Assembly (NCBI GenBank): GCA_033980235.1 | Contig: CM067067.1 | Coordinates: 124,001 to 188,000, forward strand | Direction: 5' to 3' | Length of the DNA stretch: 64,000 nucleotides | Origin: Diadema setosum | Lineage: Eukaryota; Echinodermata; Echinoidea; Diadematoida; Diadematidae | Notes under the pieces: generated by a model | Seen by the model: the letters and a program-made list of their open reading frames with translations, nothing else | Databases searched by the model: none | Told to the model about the DNA's origin: nothing | In this document: piece by piece, positions 46,970 through 57,769 of the stretch | Numbering within the stretch: the stretch's first letter is position 1 | How the letters are laid out: each line of letters begins with the position of its first letter | Translations under genes and position numbers: made by a program

Positions 46970-48600
46970 TCTTAATTCACAAATGAAACAGTCTTGGATT
47001 AACGAAGCACAGTAGGACCTCGCACTTCTAGCATATCGTGCTCAGGGTATACACATGCTACTACCAATTTACTAACATAATTATCTGCCTGGCATTGTCA
47101 TGTTTTGTACTTCATTAAAGTTGATACGGAAATAAAACAAAATGTACATAAAATATCCCTTCATTTATTGTTTGTTTGGTTGATATTGACGAAAAATGAC
47201 ATTGATATAGTGACTCGTCAAATACTGCCGCTGCATCGCACTGTAACCTCTGCTGTGCACTCACTGCTAGTGACGAGTGCGACACCGGTCACTGATTTAA
47301 TCTTCTCACAAACTGGCTTTAAAAGCTACAGTCCACTGCGATGAATGGAGTATGTTCCATTGTGCGTTTTCACGATGGTTGAACATTCTTTTGTTCTCAG
47401 TGAGATTTGGCACTGAAAAATACATGAAAATATTAAAAAGAATGTCAGCCAGTTGGCGTCCAGATAACTGAGAATCTGGATAGTCGATGGCCAGATAATC
47501 AAGGTCGTACTGTTTACCTAAAACATTTTAAATCAACACGTTTTTTTGTTTTGGGGCACACAAAAGGGGAGTTAGGAATGTCTGTTGGTAAGTTTTTATG
47601 TGTAGTGGCTAGTCATGGTGATTCCATCGTCACCCCAAAGGTGTATACTTTGTTGATGTGTCAGTGTTTTGCCCTCACAAGGGCCTTTCAAGAAATTAAC
47701 ATTGGACATTCTGCAATTGCCATTTGAAATTCTCAGTCATGAAAAAATATGTACATACAACATACATGTATTACGTGTAAGTTTTTTTGTCCAAATTATC
47801 CTTTTTCATTGTTGTCTTTGTGATTTAGAATGTAAATATTGCAGTGACAATCAATAGTTAAGACATACAGTGAAATATCATTAGGCATGTGATAACATGT
47901 GATTTTGAATGTCTTTGTAGTATTTGTCTCTTTTTTTGGGGGGGGAGGAGGTATTTTTACTTGCGGAACATTTATCACAATTGCTGTGCCATGTGCTTAC
48001 TCATGTACATTTGGTACATTGTATTTGAGACATAATTCGCTATATTTCTCAGTGTTGAAAATGAGATTGTTGAATGGAAAATATCACATCAGCTCTACTA
48101 TACCAGATGATACAGAAATTTCTTGTAATGTTCATAATTGCTCTGGGACTTTTTTGTTCGATTGTTCACTTGTTCACCTACAAATGTGTAAATGTGTCTG
48201 CCTAGCATTTTGCAATTTCAGTATTACAGTTTGTAAGGGCCAATGTTTGAACCAACACTGTTCTTGACAGTGAAATGTAATACTCATAGTGAAAACAATC
48301 ATCATTTAAGCAGGCCACATTTTGCTCATGCATATTCTGCTTTCTTTGTAAATCATTTAAGTAGTCCGTCCAGTCATATAAGATATCAAACATAATAAAA
48401 ACAAGTCTTTGAAATGTCAATCCAATGAGTTTTGTGTGCTTAGACTTAGAATGAGTGTTGAGTGCTGTACACCTAAGGAAAACAAAAATACAGAGTTGCA
48501 AATACATATTCATCTCTTTTACAGCTGAAAGCTGTAATGATGTGTCTGTGGATATCAATCAAATATGTATTCACTTCAGAATTCATATCTATTTTGGCCT
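46970..48600. other. Intergenic, no gene seen
   Basis: AT-rich unique-looking sequence between the convergent genes. An open stretch at 47899-48267 (+) is Cys/Phe-rich without domain features and was not called. Confidence 0.4.
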
Positions 48601-48603
48601 TAA

Positions 48604-49219
48604 AGGACAAGTTCACCTAAACTATGTGAATTGAAGGAATGCAGCAATGTTAGTAGAACACATCAGTGAAAGTTTCAGGAAAATTGGACAATCTGTTCAA
48701 AAATTATGAATTTTTAAAGTTTTGGTGTCACCACTGCCAGATGAGAAGACTATTGTTTGTGATGTCGCATAGGAACACTGTAGAACCATGTCAGGAAAGT
48801 ATAAAGTATAAAGTTTGTGATGTCGCATACGAACACTGTAGAACCATGTCAAGAAAGTATAAAGAAAATTTTACAGAATTTCACCTTCCTCACATTATAA
48901 AAGAGCACTTGACTTGCCTCTTTAAGGAAGGCAGGGGGGAATATTACCCTTAATATGTGTACATGAACATCAGTAATAAGTTGAGGGAATGTGTACTTTA
49001 AAAATAAAAGATAAAATTTTGTTAGTTTCTCTTTAGTTTTCTTCATCATTCCACATGTGACATCACAAACTGTAGTAGTCTTCTTATTTGGCAATGGCAG
49101 CACTCAAAAACTTTGTAACTTGCATGGATTGTCTGATTTTCCTCAAACTTTCACTGATGTATTCCACTACATTTGCTTCCTTCACTCAATCAGCACACAC
49201 ATTAAGGTAAACTTGTCCT
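48604..49219. mobile_element. TTAA-flanked element, AGGACAAGTT ends, 616 bp
   Basis: AGGACAAGTTCACCT at the left, inverted AGGACAAGTTTACCT at the right, flanked by TTAA on both sides. Subterminal CATCAGTGAAAGTTT is inverted at the right as AAACTTTCACTGATG. A 57-bp internal repeat (TTTGTGATGTCGCATA) occurs twice near 48755-48860. A one-sided relative lies at 57124. Confidence 0.8.
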
Positions 49220-50039
49220 TTAAAAACAGTGAATGACTTTAAAAGCCAAGTCCCATGTGTAAATACAGTTTCAACACCTAAACAACCATTCACACTGTTG
49301 AGAGTATTCAACATATCTTTTGTTTGCTCATTTATTTACATCTGTACAGGAATTTAAAAAAAAAAAAAAAATAGCACTGTAAGCATGATTAATAAAGCTT
49401 TCACAATTCTTCCTTGGCACGTCAGTGTCTCACAAAACAGCAAAGCAAAACCTGCTGGTTAACTTCATTCCCACACTATTCATGCTACCGCCTGACTCAG
49501 TTTCTTGTGACACATACAGTACATTAATATACTTCTCATTACAAAAAGCTTTTAGGAGTTGATGAAAACAAGGGAAGAGATGAGATCCATTTCCTTTTCC
49601 ACACCCTTATATGGTGTGGACTGTAGACATGCATGCCCAGCTTTTTGTGTGGCCTCCTCACTTTTAGTACATTCCATTCTACCCAACTTCAGAAATCAGT
49701 TTGTGACAATGGAGAACAACGAGGCAAAGAGTGAATGCACAACTGAGTTTTACACTAGTCACAAAAAAGAAGAAATAAATCTGCCTATCATGCTAAACTG
49801 CATTTCTAAAATAATTCACAAGCCCTATATGTACATACATACAATATACTGTCCATACATCATTCACAAAGCCTAAAAGCTTCCAAATAACATCCATGCA
49901 TAGCAATCAGAGTCACTCAGGATCTTGTGTACCCAAATTAACATTAACTCAAGTGATGTGTAATGTTGAACCCATACATTTTCAGAGCACAGCAAATCAT
50001 GTATGGTAACAGCAATGTAATACAGTGTTAAAGCCTCTC

Positions 50040-50605
50040 ATTAGCATTTACACTACATTATTCGGACCTTGACCTGTGACCTCATGACCCCAGGATTCTC
50101 AGGAGAATCACTGTCTGGCAGTACATGCATATTATACATACCATCAAGAAGCTAATTTGAGTCAGTTCAGAGATAAGGAGGGAAAAAAAAAATGAGATTT
50201 TAGCATTTTCATTTCACTCTTGACCTTTGAACCTGTCCAAAAACTTTCCCAAGAGAATCTTTATCCGATACTACATGTACATGTATATTTGTACTAAGTT
50301 GAAAATACCTTCAAGCATTATGGATATATGGGGGGAAATTGTGAAATTTCACGAATTTGACCTTCATCTTTGACCTTCAGCTTGTGCACCCACAAGTTGA
50401 AAGACTCGGCTTCATCCATTCATACATACATAATAAGCTATGCCAAGTTTCTTCTGGATACCTAAGACAGTTCCTAAGTTGCAGTACAATGTCCACAGAA
50501 TCAATTACATATACAAATTGTACTGACACAAGGACGGACAGATGGCCAGATGGACAACCAGAAAACATAATGCCTCCAGCAACGCTTTGTGGCAAAGTCA
50601 TAAAA
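50040..50605 (-). repeat. GCCTCCGCC-type dispersed repeat, reversed
   Basis: The minus strand reads GGAGGCATTATGTTTTCTGG, TTGTCCATCTGG and CTGTCCGTCC at 50530-50575, matching the head at 30868-30960. Toward the lower coordinates TGACCTTTGAACC-like and TGACCTGTGACC motifs occur (50070, 50221, 50360). Confidence 0.65.
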
Positions 50606-50856
50606 AAAAAAAAACAATAAAGTTACATTTCCACATTCTGCCAGTTAGGGAACACATTTCACTGTTGTAATTCACATGTGTGCCAATTGAAACATCCAAG
50701 GAATGTTCTTTCCTTGTGACCATTCTGCAGGTGCTCCTATATTGTCGCAGAATTCACTCCTTTTCCCACTGTTCCTGTCTTTACATGGTAAACATGCCCT
50801 ACAGTAGCTTCTTATACCGAGCATGAAGGAAATTAGAGTTATGAATATCATTTATA

Positions 50857-51357
50857 CAGTCAACCTTGCTGAAGTCAACCTCACATAAGTCAACTTAAGC
50901 AAGGTTAAGTTCTTTTTAAAGTCCTCCTCATAATCCATTGATTTTAATCCCTTACATTGTATTTGGACCCCCCGCCCCCATCCCATCCCGCTTCCTTGGG
51001 TCCCAAGGGGGGGGGGGGGGGGGGGGGGGGTGGGGGGCACTCCTGATTTTCCCACGAACAAACTTGAAACAACAGTCATCAATATACTGACTCATTGTAT
51101 CAACTTAGCTCAATCACTTCTGTTTCCAGAGAATATCTGTAAAGATTCCTTACAGGAGGGGGGGGGGGGGGGGGGAGAAAGGGACCCCTGGGGCCCCCAG
51201 GTGGGGTATGGTGCCCATTTGATGGAATTGAGATTCTATCCCCCTAGAGATGCTACCTGCCAAGTTTGGAGAAAATTTGTGATAGGGTTGAATTTTCTCT
51301 ATTAAGGTGAATCTACTTCTTCAGTCCACATAGATTCGACTTAGGCAAGGTTGACTG
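50857..51357. mobile_element. TA-flanked element carrying a captured G-tract repeat block, 501 bp
   Basis: CAGTCAACCTTGC at the left and GCAAGGTTGACTG at the right, with TA on both sides. Positions 50966-51284 are nearly identical to 53492-53801, including CTCCTGATTTTCCCACGAAC and GTATGGTGCCCATTTGATGG. That block is native to the tandem array at 53340-54300. Confidence 0.8.
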
Positions 51358-52082
51358 TATTATACACTTGGATGGACTTTTGAGATGGCCATCACTGTTC
51401 ATACACATTTAAGATATCAAAAGATTATTTCAGGTAGGAGATTTGAAAACTGCTCTTGCACAAAAGAATTCTAGTCAGTTATCACTTCCAGCTGATTTGT
51501 AAGATAGCTTCATTGTGAATCACTATGCCATAAGCAAGAAGTAAATACTTGTAGTCCTTACACACAGAGCCTTGTACATATACAAATTTCTTTCAATCCA
51601 AGGAAGAGATCTTTGCATTACTTACTGTACAGTTCTATCAAAATTGTAAAGATTACATCTCAGCAAATATATTCCCTCTCGGTCCCACTGATGATAATTG
51701 TTCTTCTACTGAGGTAAGGAAGGTATCCTCCAAGGAAACCTTTTAAAACCTTAATATGCAGTTTAATGTACATGGAAAAGCAGATTTAATTTATTCATGG
51801 TTCAAATTATTTGAACAGTTTTCAAGAGAATACTGTCAATTATGTATTCCTTAATTACACTACGACAACCATCACTGAATGGCTGGGGCCTAGGGGAGGA
51901 TGTCCAGCAAATACAATGCATGGTGAAATCCCTGTTCAAAACAGAAAACCAATTTCATTCAGACATTAATGGAATTTGGTCACAGATACTCCATTGAATG
52001 GGCAGTACATGTACACAGTGTGATTCTTCTCCCATGCCTACATGCAAAGATATTCAACAGTAAATGAAAACAGAAATTAATC
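51358..52082 (-). other. Probable LEO1 3' untranslated region and flank
   Basis: No gene or repeat boundaries were seen. On the minus strand this follows the LEO1 stop codon. AATAAA occurs at 51795-51790, 288 nt past the stop, and is a possible polyadenylation signal, though any AT-rich sequence will contain such hexamers. Confidence 0.35.
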
Positions 52083-52199
52083 TCAGTCACTTTCATCATC
52101 AGACAGCACAGCAACTCTCTTCTTCTTCTTCATGGCACTACCATCATCATCATCCTCGTTGCCCTCAACCTTGCGTTTCTTGCTCTCTGCATCAGAGTC
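52083..52199 (-). CDS. LEO1: LEO1 (PAF1 complex subunit), terminal exon
   Basis: Minus-strand last exon: acceptor CTTTGTAG, phase 0, stop TGA at 52085-52083. It encodes DSDAESKKRKVEGNEDDDDG, then AMKKKKRVAVLSDDESD. The mixed acidic and Lys-rich tail ending in a Ser-Asp-Asp-Glu string is how LEO1 proteins end. The acidic serines are typical casein kinase 2 contexts. It is the fourth of four recognised exons, which together read 178 residues of the C-terminal third; the conserved core upstream is only partly in the window. Confidence 0.93.
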   Translation of the reverse strand, partial: DSDAESKKRKVEGNEDDDDGSAMKKKKRVAVLSDDESD

Positions 52200-53060
52200 C
52201 TACAAAGGGTTCAAAGTCAAAGATCACTGATGTTGCCAGACACAACAGTATAAACACTCCTATAAAATTTGATGAGAAATTTTGTAAAATACAATAGTTA
52301 TTTGCTATCCTACTGCAAAGCTCCCATGGATGCACTGTCTAGTCCATGCATCACTTTTACCTGATGAAGCAAGGATTGAAGCAATGAGCAGAAAGTAGTC
52401 AATCATTGGCCAAGGAGATAATTTACAATGTAGACACAATTTATTCCATGCCTAAATCTTAAAGTAACCAACGTAGATAGAGATGATATTCACATAATTC
52501 TTGTGTCACTCTCTTCATAACAGAGTACTATAATAATTATGTATGTGGCATTTCAGATAGCCGTAAGTATCATTAATCCTTCTGTAATCGGAGTAGTTAA
52601 TGTCTCAAATCACATCAAAACAATGCACTGCAGACCTAGGTATGGTAAACACCAGCTGCAGTTCACTGGGCCTGTTTACGTAAATGCACTGTGATAGCAG
52701 TCAAAATATGCTAAGAGAAGCTAGAGATCTCCTTCATGGATGTTTATCAGACCAATGTAGACTGAATTTCAACTTATCATATGTGACTGTGATATTTTTG
52801 TTCCATATCAGTTGGAGGTATGAGCCGTTATCATACCAACTGCCTTTTTGTTCAAGGTTTTAACTGTTATTGAACTCATTGGATGTTAGTTCAAGGTGTG
52901 TTGCTTCACTGCACTTTGCCTATTATGAATCCCTCCTTGTCATTCTGCAATGGTATTGGGCTAGTGAAATTAAATAATCTTCCTTGCATGGAAGCATTAC
53001 CACTGTTGAAGACAGCCATATTTATACATTTCTCATATACATTCATCATATATCTGCTAA

Positions 53061-54387
53061 ACAAGAGACCCGGGGGTCACGCACTCAGCTGAGTATCGCA
53101 TGTTCACCTTCCATGCATTCTTGCAAACTCTTACCTGAGAACATTGGAAACTTATGGTGGGGGGTAGCTTTGAGAGTGGGGGCATTGGGTCCATTTACAT
53201 ATTCCATCACATTGGTAAAATACCTACCAAGTACACTGTACTTTATAGAATGTTGGATTATGCAGCTTTAGGAAAAGAGACTTAAAGCCCTATCACATTT
53301 GATTAGAACTAGAGAAAAATATTATTGAATATTCATTAATTTAGGAGGTTTGGACCCCGGAAGCCCCCAAGGAAAGCATGGTGCCCATTCAAACACTTTG
53401 AAATCTTATCCCCATGGGAATGCTACTTGCCAAGTTTGGTGAAAATCCATTATGTTGTTTTCAGCAAGAAGATGAAAATTTAGGCCCGCATTTGGACCCC
53501 CCGCCCCCATCCCATCCCGCTTCCTTGGGTCCCAAGGGGGGGGGGGGGGGGGGGGCACTCCTGATTTTCCCACGAACAAACTTGAAACAACAGTCATCAA
53601 TATACTGACTCATTGTATCAACTTAGCTCAATCACTTCTGTTTCCAGAGAATATCTGTAAAGATTCCTTACAGGAGGGGGGGGGGGGGGGGGAATGGGAC
53701 CCCTGGGGCCCCCAGGTGGGGTATGGTGCCCATTTGATGGAATTGAGATTCTATCCCCCTAGAGATGCTACCTGCCAAGTTTGGAGAAAATTTGTGATAG
53801 GGTTTTCAAGAAAAATATGAAAATTTACAATTTTGGTCCAAATTTAGGCCCCTGGGCCCCCCCCCCCCCCCCCCCCAGGCGGGGCATGGTGCCTATTTGA
53901 TGGGAATGAGATTCTTTCCCCCTTGGGATGCTACCTGCCAATTTTGGTGAAAATTCATAGTGGCATTTTCAAGAAAAAGATGAAAATGTACAATTTGGGC
54001 TCCATTAGGACCCCTCCCCACCCCCTCCCCTGGGTCCCAAGGGGGGCACCCCTGACTCCACCATGAACAGACTTGAAACTACAGTCATCAATTTACTAAT
54101 TCAGAGTATCAACTTAGCTCTATCACTTCTGGTTCTAGAGAAGAAGATTTTTTAAGATTCCTTAATTTGGGGGGGGGGGTTGGGCCCCCCTGGGGGCCCC
54201 CAGGTGGGGTATGGTGCCCTCTTGAACAAATTGAGATCCTATCCCCCTAGGGATGCTACCTGCCAAGTTTGGTGAAAATCGGTCAAGAGGTTCTCAAGAA
54301 GATGATGAAAATGTAAAAAGTTAACGCACGACGGACGACGCACGATGGACGACAGACGACGGACGCCGGACGAAGAGCGATCGCAAT

Positions 54388-54420
<33 letters not shown>
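53061..54420 (-). repeat. Tandem G/C-tract repeat with hairpin end (AGCTCACCTGAGC type)
   Basis: It begins ACAAGAGACCCGGGGGTCAC and ends with the hairpin GCTCACTTGAGCCTTCGG then CTCAGGTGAGC (54390-54417). A GACGGACGACG-type satellite spans 54325-54372. Between lie four or more units with GGTATGGTGCCC, ATGCTACCTGCCAA and CCAAGTTTGGTGAAAAT. Read on the minus strand this is hairpin, CGTCC satellite, then ACCAAACTTGG units, as at 27474. Long G and C runs recur. Confidence 0.8.
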
Positions 54421-54423
<3 letters not shown>

Positions 54424-54464
54424 GGCTATTGAGAAGGTTTTAATAACAAGCACACACACAATAT

Positions 54465-56176
54465 GTGACCAGCGACAACGGTTTCAGGCAAAAGTCTGGA
54501 ATTTTGAAAATTCATTTTTTCATTGAATCACTTTGCCCATTTCCTAAGCTTTACATTGATATAAAACACTTGTATTCTCCGGTACTGTAGGTGGTCATAT
54601 AAAGCGAAATATAACGCACTTTTTGATTTGTTAGCTTGACAAAATTGCGAGAAAATGGGCTTTGAAGATTCCCCTCATGCTCAAAGACAATGCCCAGTGG
54701 CGATGCAAGGTGAGAATCACCCATCCGTACAGTGGTGCCAATCGAGATTAAAGGGTGTGTACAGTTCTGGTCGGGGTGAGGATTTAGCTTTCAACATTTT
54801 GCGAGATATTCAGAAACCACTCCATGAGATGTCAAAGAGCATGCAATTCTAAGGGGTATCAAAAGTTTATTTGATGAAAATCGGTTTTGAAATGGCTGAG
54901 ATATCCCAAAACAAGGTGAAACAAAGAGATCCTAATAAAGGTGGGGCATGTAGCCTTTTATTATTATCACTTTTGGGGATATCTCAGCCATTTGAAAACC
55001 AATTTTCATCAAATAAATGTTGAATCCTTCTTAAAATCACATGCTCTTTCATATTTCATAAGAGGTTTCTCAGTTCACTTAGAAATGTTCAAACCATGAA
55101 TCCCCACCTCAACCACTACTGTACAGTCCCTTTAAGCTCCGCCTCTAGCAACCATAGCGGCTTCTGATTGGCTCACTGAGAGAGTCAAATTTCCCGGGCA
55201 CCTTCCTCGAAACTCAGTGTATGGAGCCGAATGCACAATGCGTTTCGCTCGGGTTTGTTTACCAGTACGTCTTTCAAGATGGCGGATACGATATAATACA
55301 AGCTGCTGGTTGCGTGTGTATGGTGCACGTATTACTCAATGGCATCCACACGCTATGCTTGTGTGCATATGTCACGGGAGTGGGTGGCACTTTCCACATC
55401 TCTACAAATCACGTTTTCATCGCAGCTGATTTGTCTCGTAAATTTCGTCATTGGAACCCTTTCGAAGGCAGAAAGATGAAAAGGGTCACGCTTCCTGTTT
55501 TGTTTTGTTTTTTCAAGCCGTGAATGTGTTGCATTGTGCGGTAGACAAGCAAGCAAGCAAACAAACAAACAAACAAACAAACACGACTTTACTTAGTTTG
55601 GTGCAATTTTGACGTTTACTGCAGTGTATTATTTGAATACTGGTCATGTAATGACCACTGCTGCCTGGTGTTGCTGTTCACTTTTTGTTTCACTTTCGAT
55701 GTTGAACATTGCGGTAGAAAAGCTCAGATAGAAAGCCAAACGAAGAGCATACACTAAAGACGGAGCGTACTGATATCTATTGTAGCAACAACAATGGAGC
55801 ATGCATGCGTGGACAAAACATTTCCGACACGCTGCGAGGCGTATCGCCGAAAGCCGAACTATGTAAATGTGTGCGAAGCACTATCCAATCGCACGCGAGA
55901 TGCCTCGCCGTAGCAACACTGGGCATAGCGGCGCGGCGTTCGAAAGAAGATCGAAACCGACAAGTGCGATCCAACATAGGGTGTTTAAAATTCCATTTTC
56001 GGTAGAAAAAACTTAGTGTTATGCTGTGAAATTTGGTGTAGATGTACAAAACATATCAAAGATTCAATTTCTGAAAAAAAACAAAATCGACAAAAATAAT
56101 GGTCAAAATCTTTGTACCTTGCCTAGGAGGGAATTTGCTCTTGCGACTTTTGCCTGAAACCGTTGTCGCGGGTCAC
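54465..56176. mobile_element. GTGACC-ended element, copy B, 1.7 kb, ATAT flanks
   Basis: Left GTGACCAGCGACAACGGTTT, right (inverted) GTGACCCGCGACAACGGTTT, with ATAT outside each end. It is colinear with copy A at 40426-41830 except for a nested 380-bp insertion at 54752-55131. It ends 29 bp from the splice donor of the LEO1 exon at 56206. Confidence 0.88.
54752..55131. mobile_element. Nested TTAA-target miniature element, 380 bp
   Basis: AGGGTGTGTACAGTTCTGGT at the left and, inverted, AGGGACTGTACAGTAGTGGT at the right, flanked by TTAA at 54748-54751 and 55132-55135. Inner arms pair TTTGATGAAAATCGGTTTTG with its near inverse. Copy A has a single TTAA at 40710-40713 at the matching position, which is the empty site. 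Confidence 0.92.
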
Positions 56177-56205
56177 ATATAAAGTATATTTTTGAACACT
56201 CTTAC

Positions 56206-56297
56206 CTCACTGTCACTGTAGAGAGCCTTGACTTTTGAAAGTTTCTCGGCTTGGTCTACTTCGTCTTCATCAGATGAATACAAGCCTCTCTCATGCA
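56206..56297 (-). CDS. LEO1: LEO1 exon (second last)
   Basis: Minus-strand exon, acceptor GCATTCAG, donor GTAAGA, phase 1 in and phase 0 out. It encodes (V)HERGLYSSDEDEVDQAEKL, then SKVKALYSDSE. It corresponds to the segment of LEO1 in which a Tyr-Ser-Ser-Asp acidic stretch is followed by a Lys/Ala-rich run and Ser-Asp. The donor lies only 29 bp from an inserted transposable element. Confidence 0.92.
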
Positions 56298-57123
56298 CTG
56301 AATGCGGTAGTGTAGATCAGACATGAAAGCAGAAAGAAAAGAACTTAGAGCAAAGCAAATACAGCTATTCAGATGTCTGTTAAGTTTGTAAAAGAATAAG
56401 GGCTTCTAAGACTTTAAGATTCATTTCAACAACTTCATACAGCAACAAGGCCACTGCTGAAAACTATTTCAGCAACAAAACATAAAAAATGGCAAATGAA
56501 GAACATGTCATAAAATTCTAAAATAGATAAGTACAGGGCAAAATAAGTGATATGATATCTAGTTCTGGTAGAAAATGTTATTTTTTTTTTTCTGTCATAC
56601 TCCTGATAAACTAAGACTCTGATTTACTAATCACTGTCACTGTAGGTCAAAGGTACAACCTTGCTGTACTTTCAACTTCACTTAAGTGCTGTTGCCTTGT
56701 GGATTCTGCTTGATACACCATTCCCACATAAATGGCATCATTAAAAAAGTTAAAGGCTGCTGCAAAACAATTATTATAATCATGCTTATGATACAGTGTA
56801 GTGTTACATCAAAAGATCCATCTGACAATGAAAACATGGTAAGTTATGATCTCACACAAGTAACACTAGATGTCTTTCAGAAGATTTAAAGTTTAAAAAA
56901 AAATCACTGAGACTTTATCCTGATTTAGATTGATTATCATTAACATTCTCCACTTTCAAATGAAAACCTTCCACTGCCAAACCAAAGATCAAACACATCA
57001 ATAGACTGTCTCTATGTGGTGTACATTCCTATGTGCAATATCGTCGCTGGGGTGTCAAGACCTTGTATCTCAAATTTTGGTGAAAATGACTTTTTTTTTT
57101 TAGTAATGGTCAGATCATCAGAT

Positions 57124-57330
57124 AAAGGACAAGTTCACCTTTGTATACATGCGCACTGAGTAAGCGCAGCAATCCTAGTAAAACACATCAGTGAAAGTTT
57201 GTGGAAAACGGGACAATCTGTGCAAAAGTTGTGAATTTTTACTTTTCTGTGCTGTCACTGCTGGATGAGAAGACTACCACACTTTATGATGTCACATGCA
57301 TAAAATGATATAAGGAAAATATGAAGAGAA
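57124..57330. mobile_element. Truncated AGGACAAGTTCACCT element
   Basis: AAAGGACAAGTTCACCT followed by CACATCAGTGAAAGTTT, GACAATCTGTGCAAAA and CTGGATGAGAAGACTA matches the left half of 48604-49219. The right terminus is missing. Confidence 0.7.
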
Positions 57331-57405
57331 TTTTACCAGAAAAAAAAAAAATGCAATTTTGAGTAAAAAAGAAAGAAAGAAAGAACACATCCCCTCGCCT
57401 TGCCA

Positions 57406-57769
57406 CTGACTCGGGGTGGATCCAGGAATTAGGTAAAGGGGGGGGGGGGGTGGTGGGAGGGGGGTGTTCCCCTTCCCATGGTAGGAAGATTTGCTTATAT
57501 TACCGTGTATGTTGGTCATCATTGCGATTTCTGACTCGGGGTGGATCCAGGAATTCAGTAAAGGGGGGGTGGTGGGAGGGGGGTGTTCCCCTTCCCATGG
57601 TAGGAAGATTTGTTTATATTACCGTGTATGTTGGTCATCATTGCGATTTCTGACTCAGGGTGGATCCAGGAATTCAGTAAAGGGGGGGGTGGTGGGAGGG
57701 GGGTGTTCCCCTTCCCATGGTAGGAAGATTTGTTTATATTACCGTGTATGTTGGTCATCATTGCGATTT
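57406..57769. repeat. Three tandem copies of a 119-125 bp G-rich unit
   Basis: Units start at 57406, 57531 and 57650 with CTGACTCGGGGTGGATCCAG and end with GTTGGTCATCATTGCGATTT. Copies 2 and 3 are nearly identical. Each holds a G-rich/C-rich stem followed by CATGGTAGGAAG, the same module seen at 47-87 and in the hAT-type element. Confidence 0.93.

Noticed and set aside
47899..48267. 122-codon open stretch on +
   Set aside because: Cys/Phe-rich, no motif, no splice or promoter context, and no match to a family I know.
52083..56297. A separate acidic nuclear protein gene rather than LEO1
   Set aside because: Phases join these exons to the unmistakable LEO1 signature exons at 58684 and 63457.
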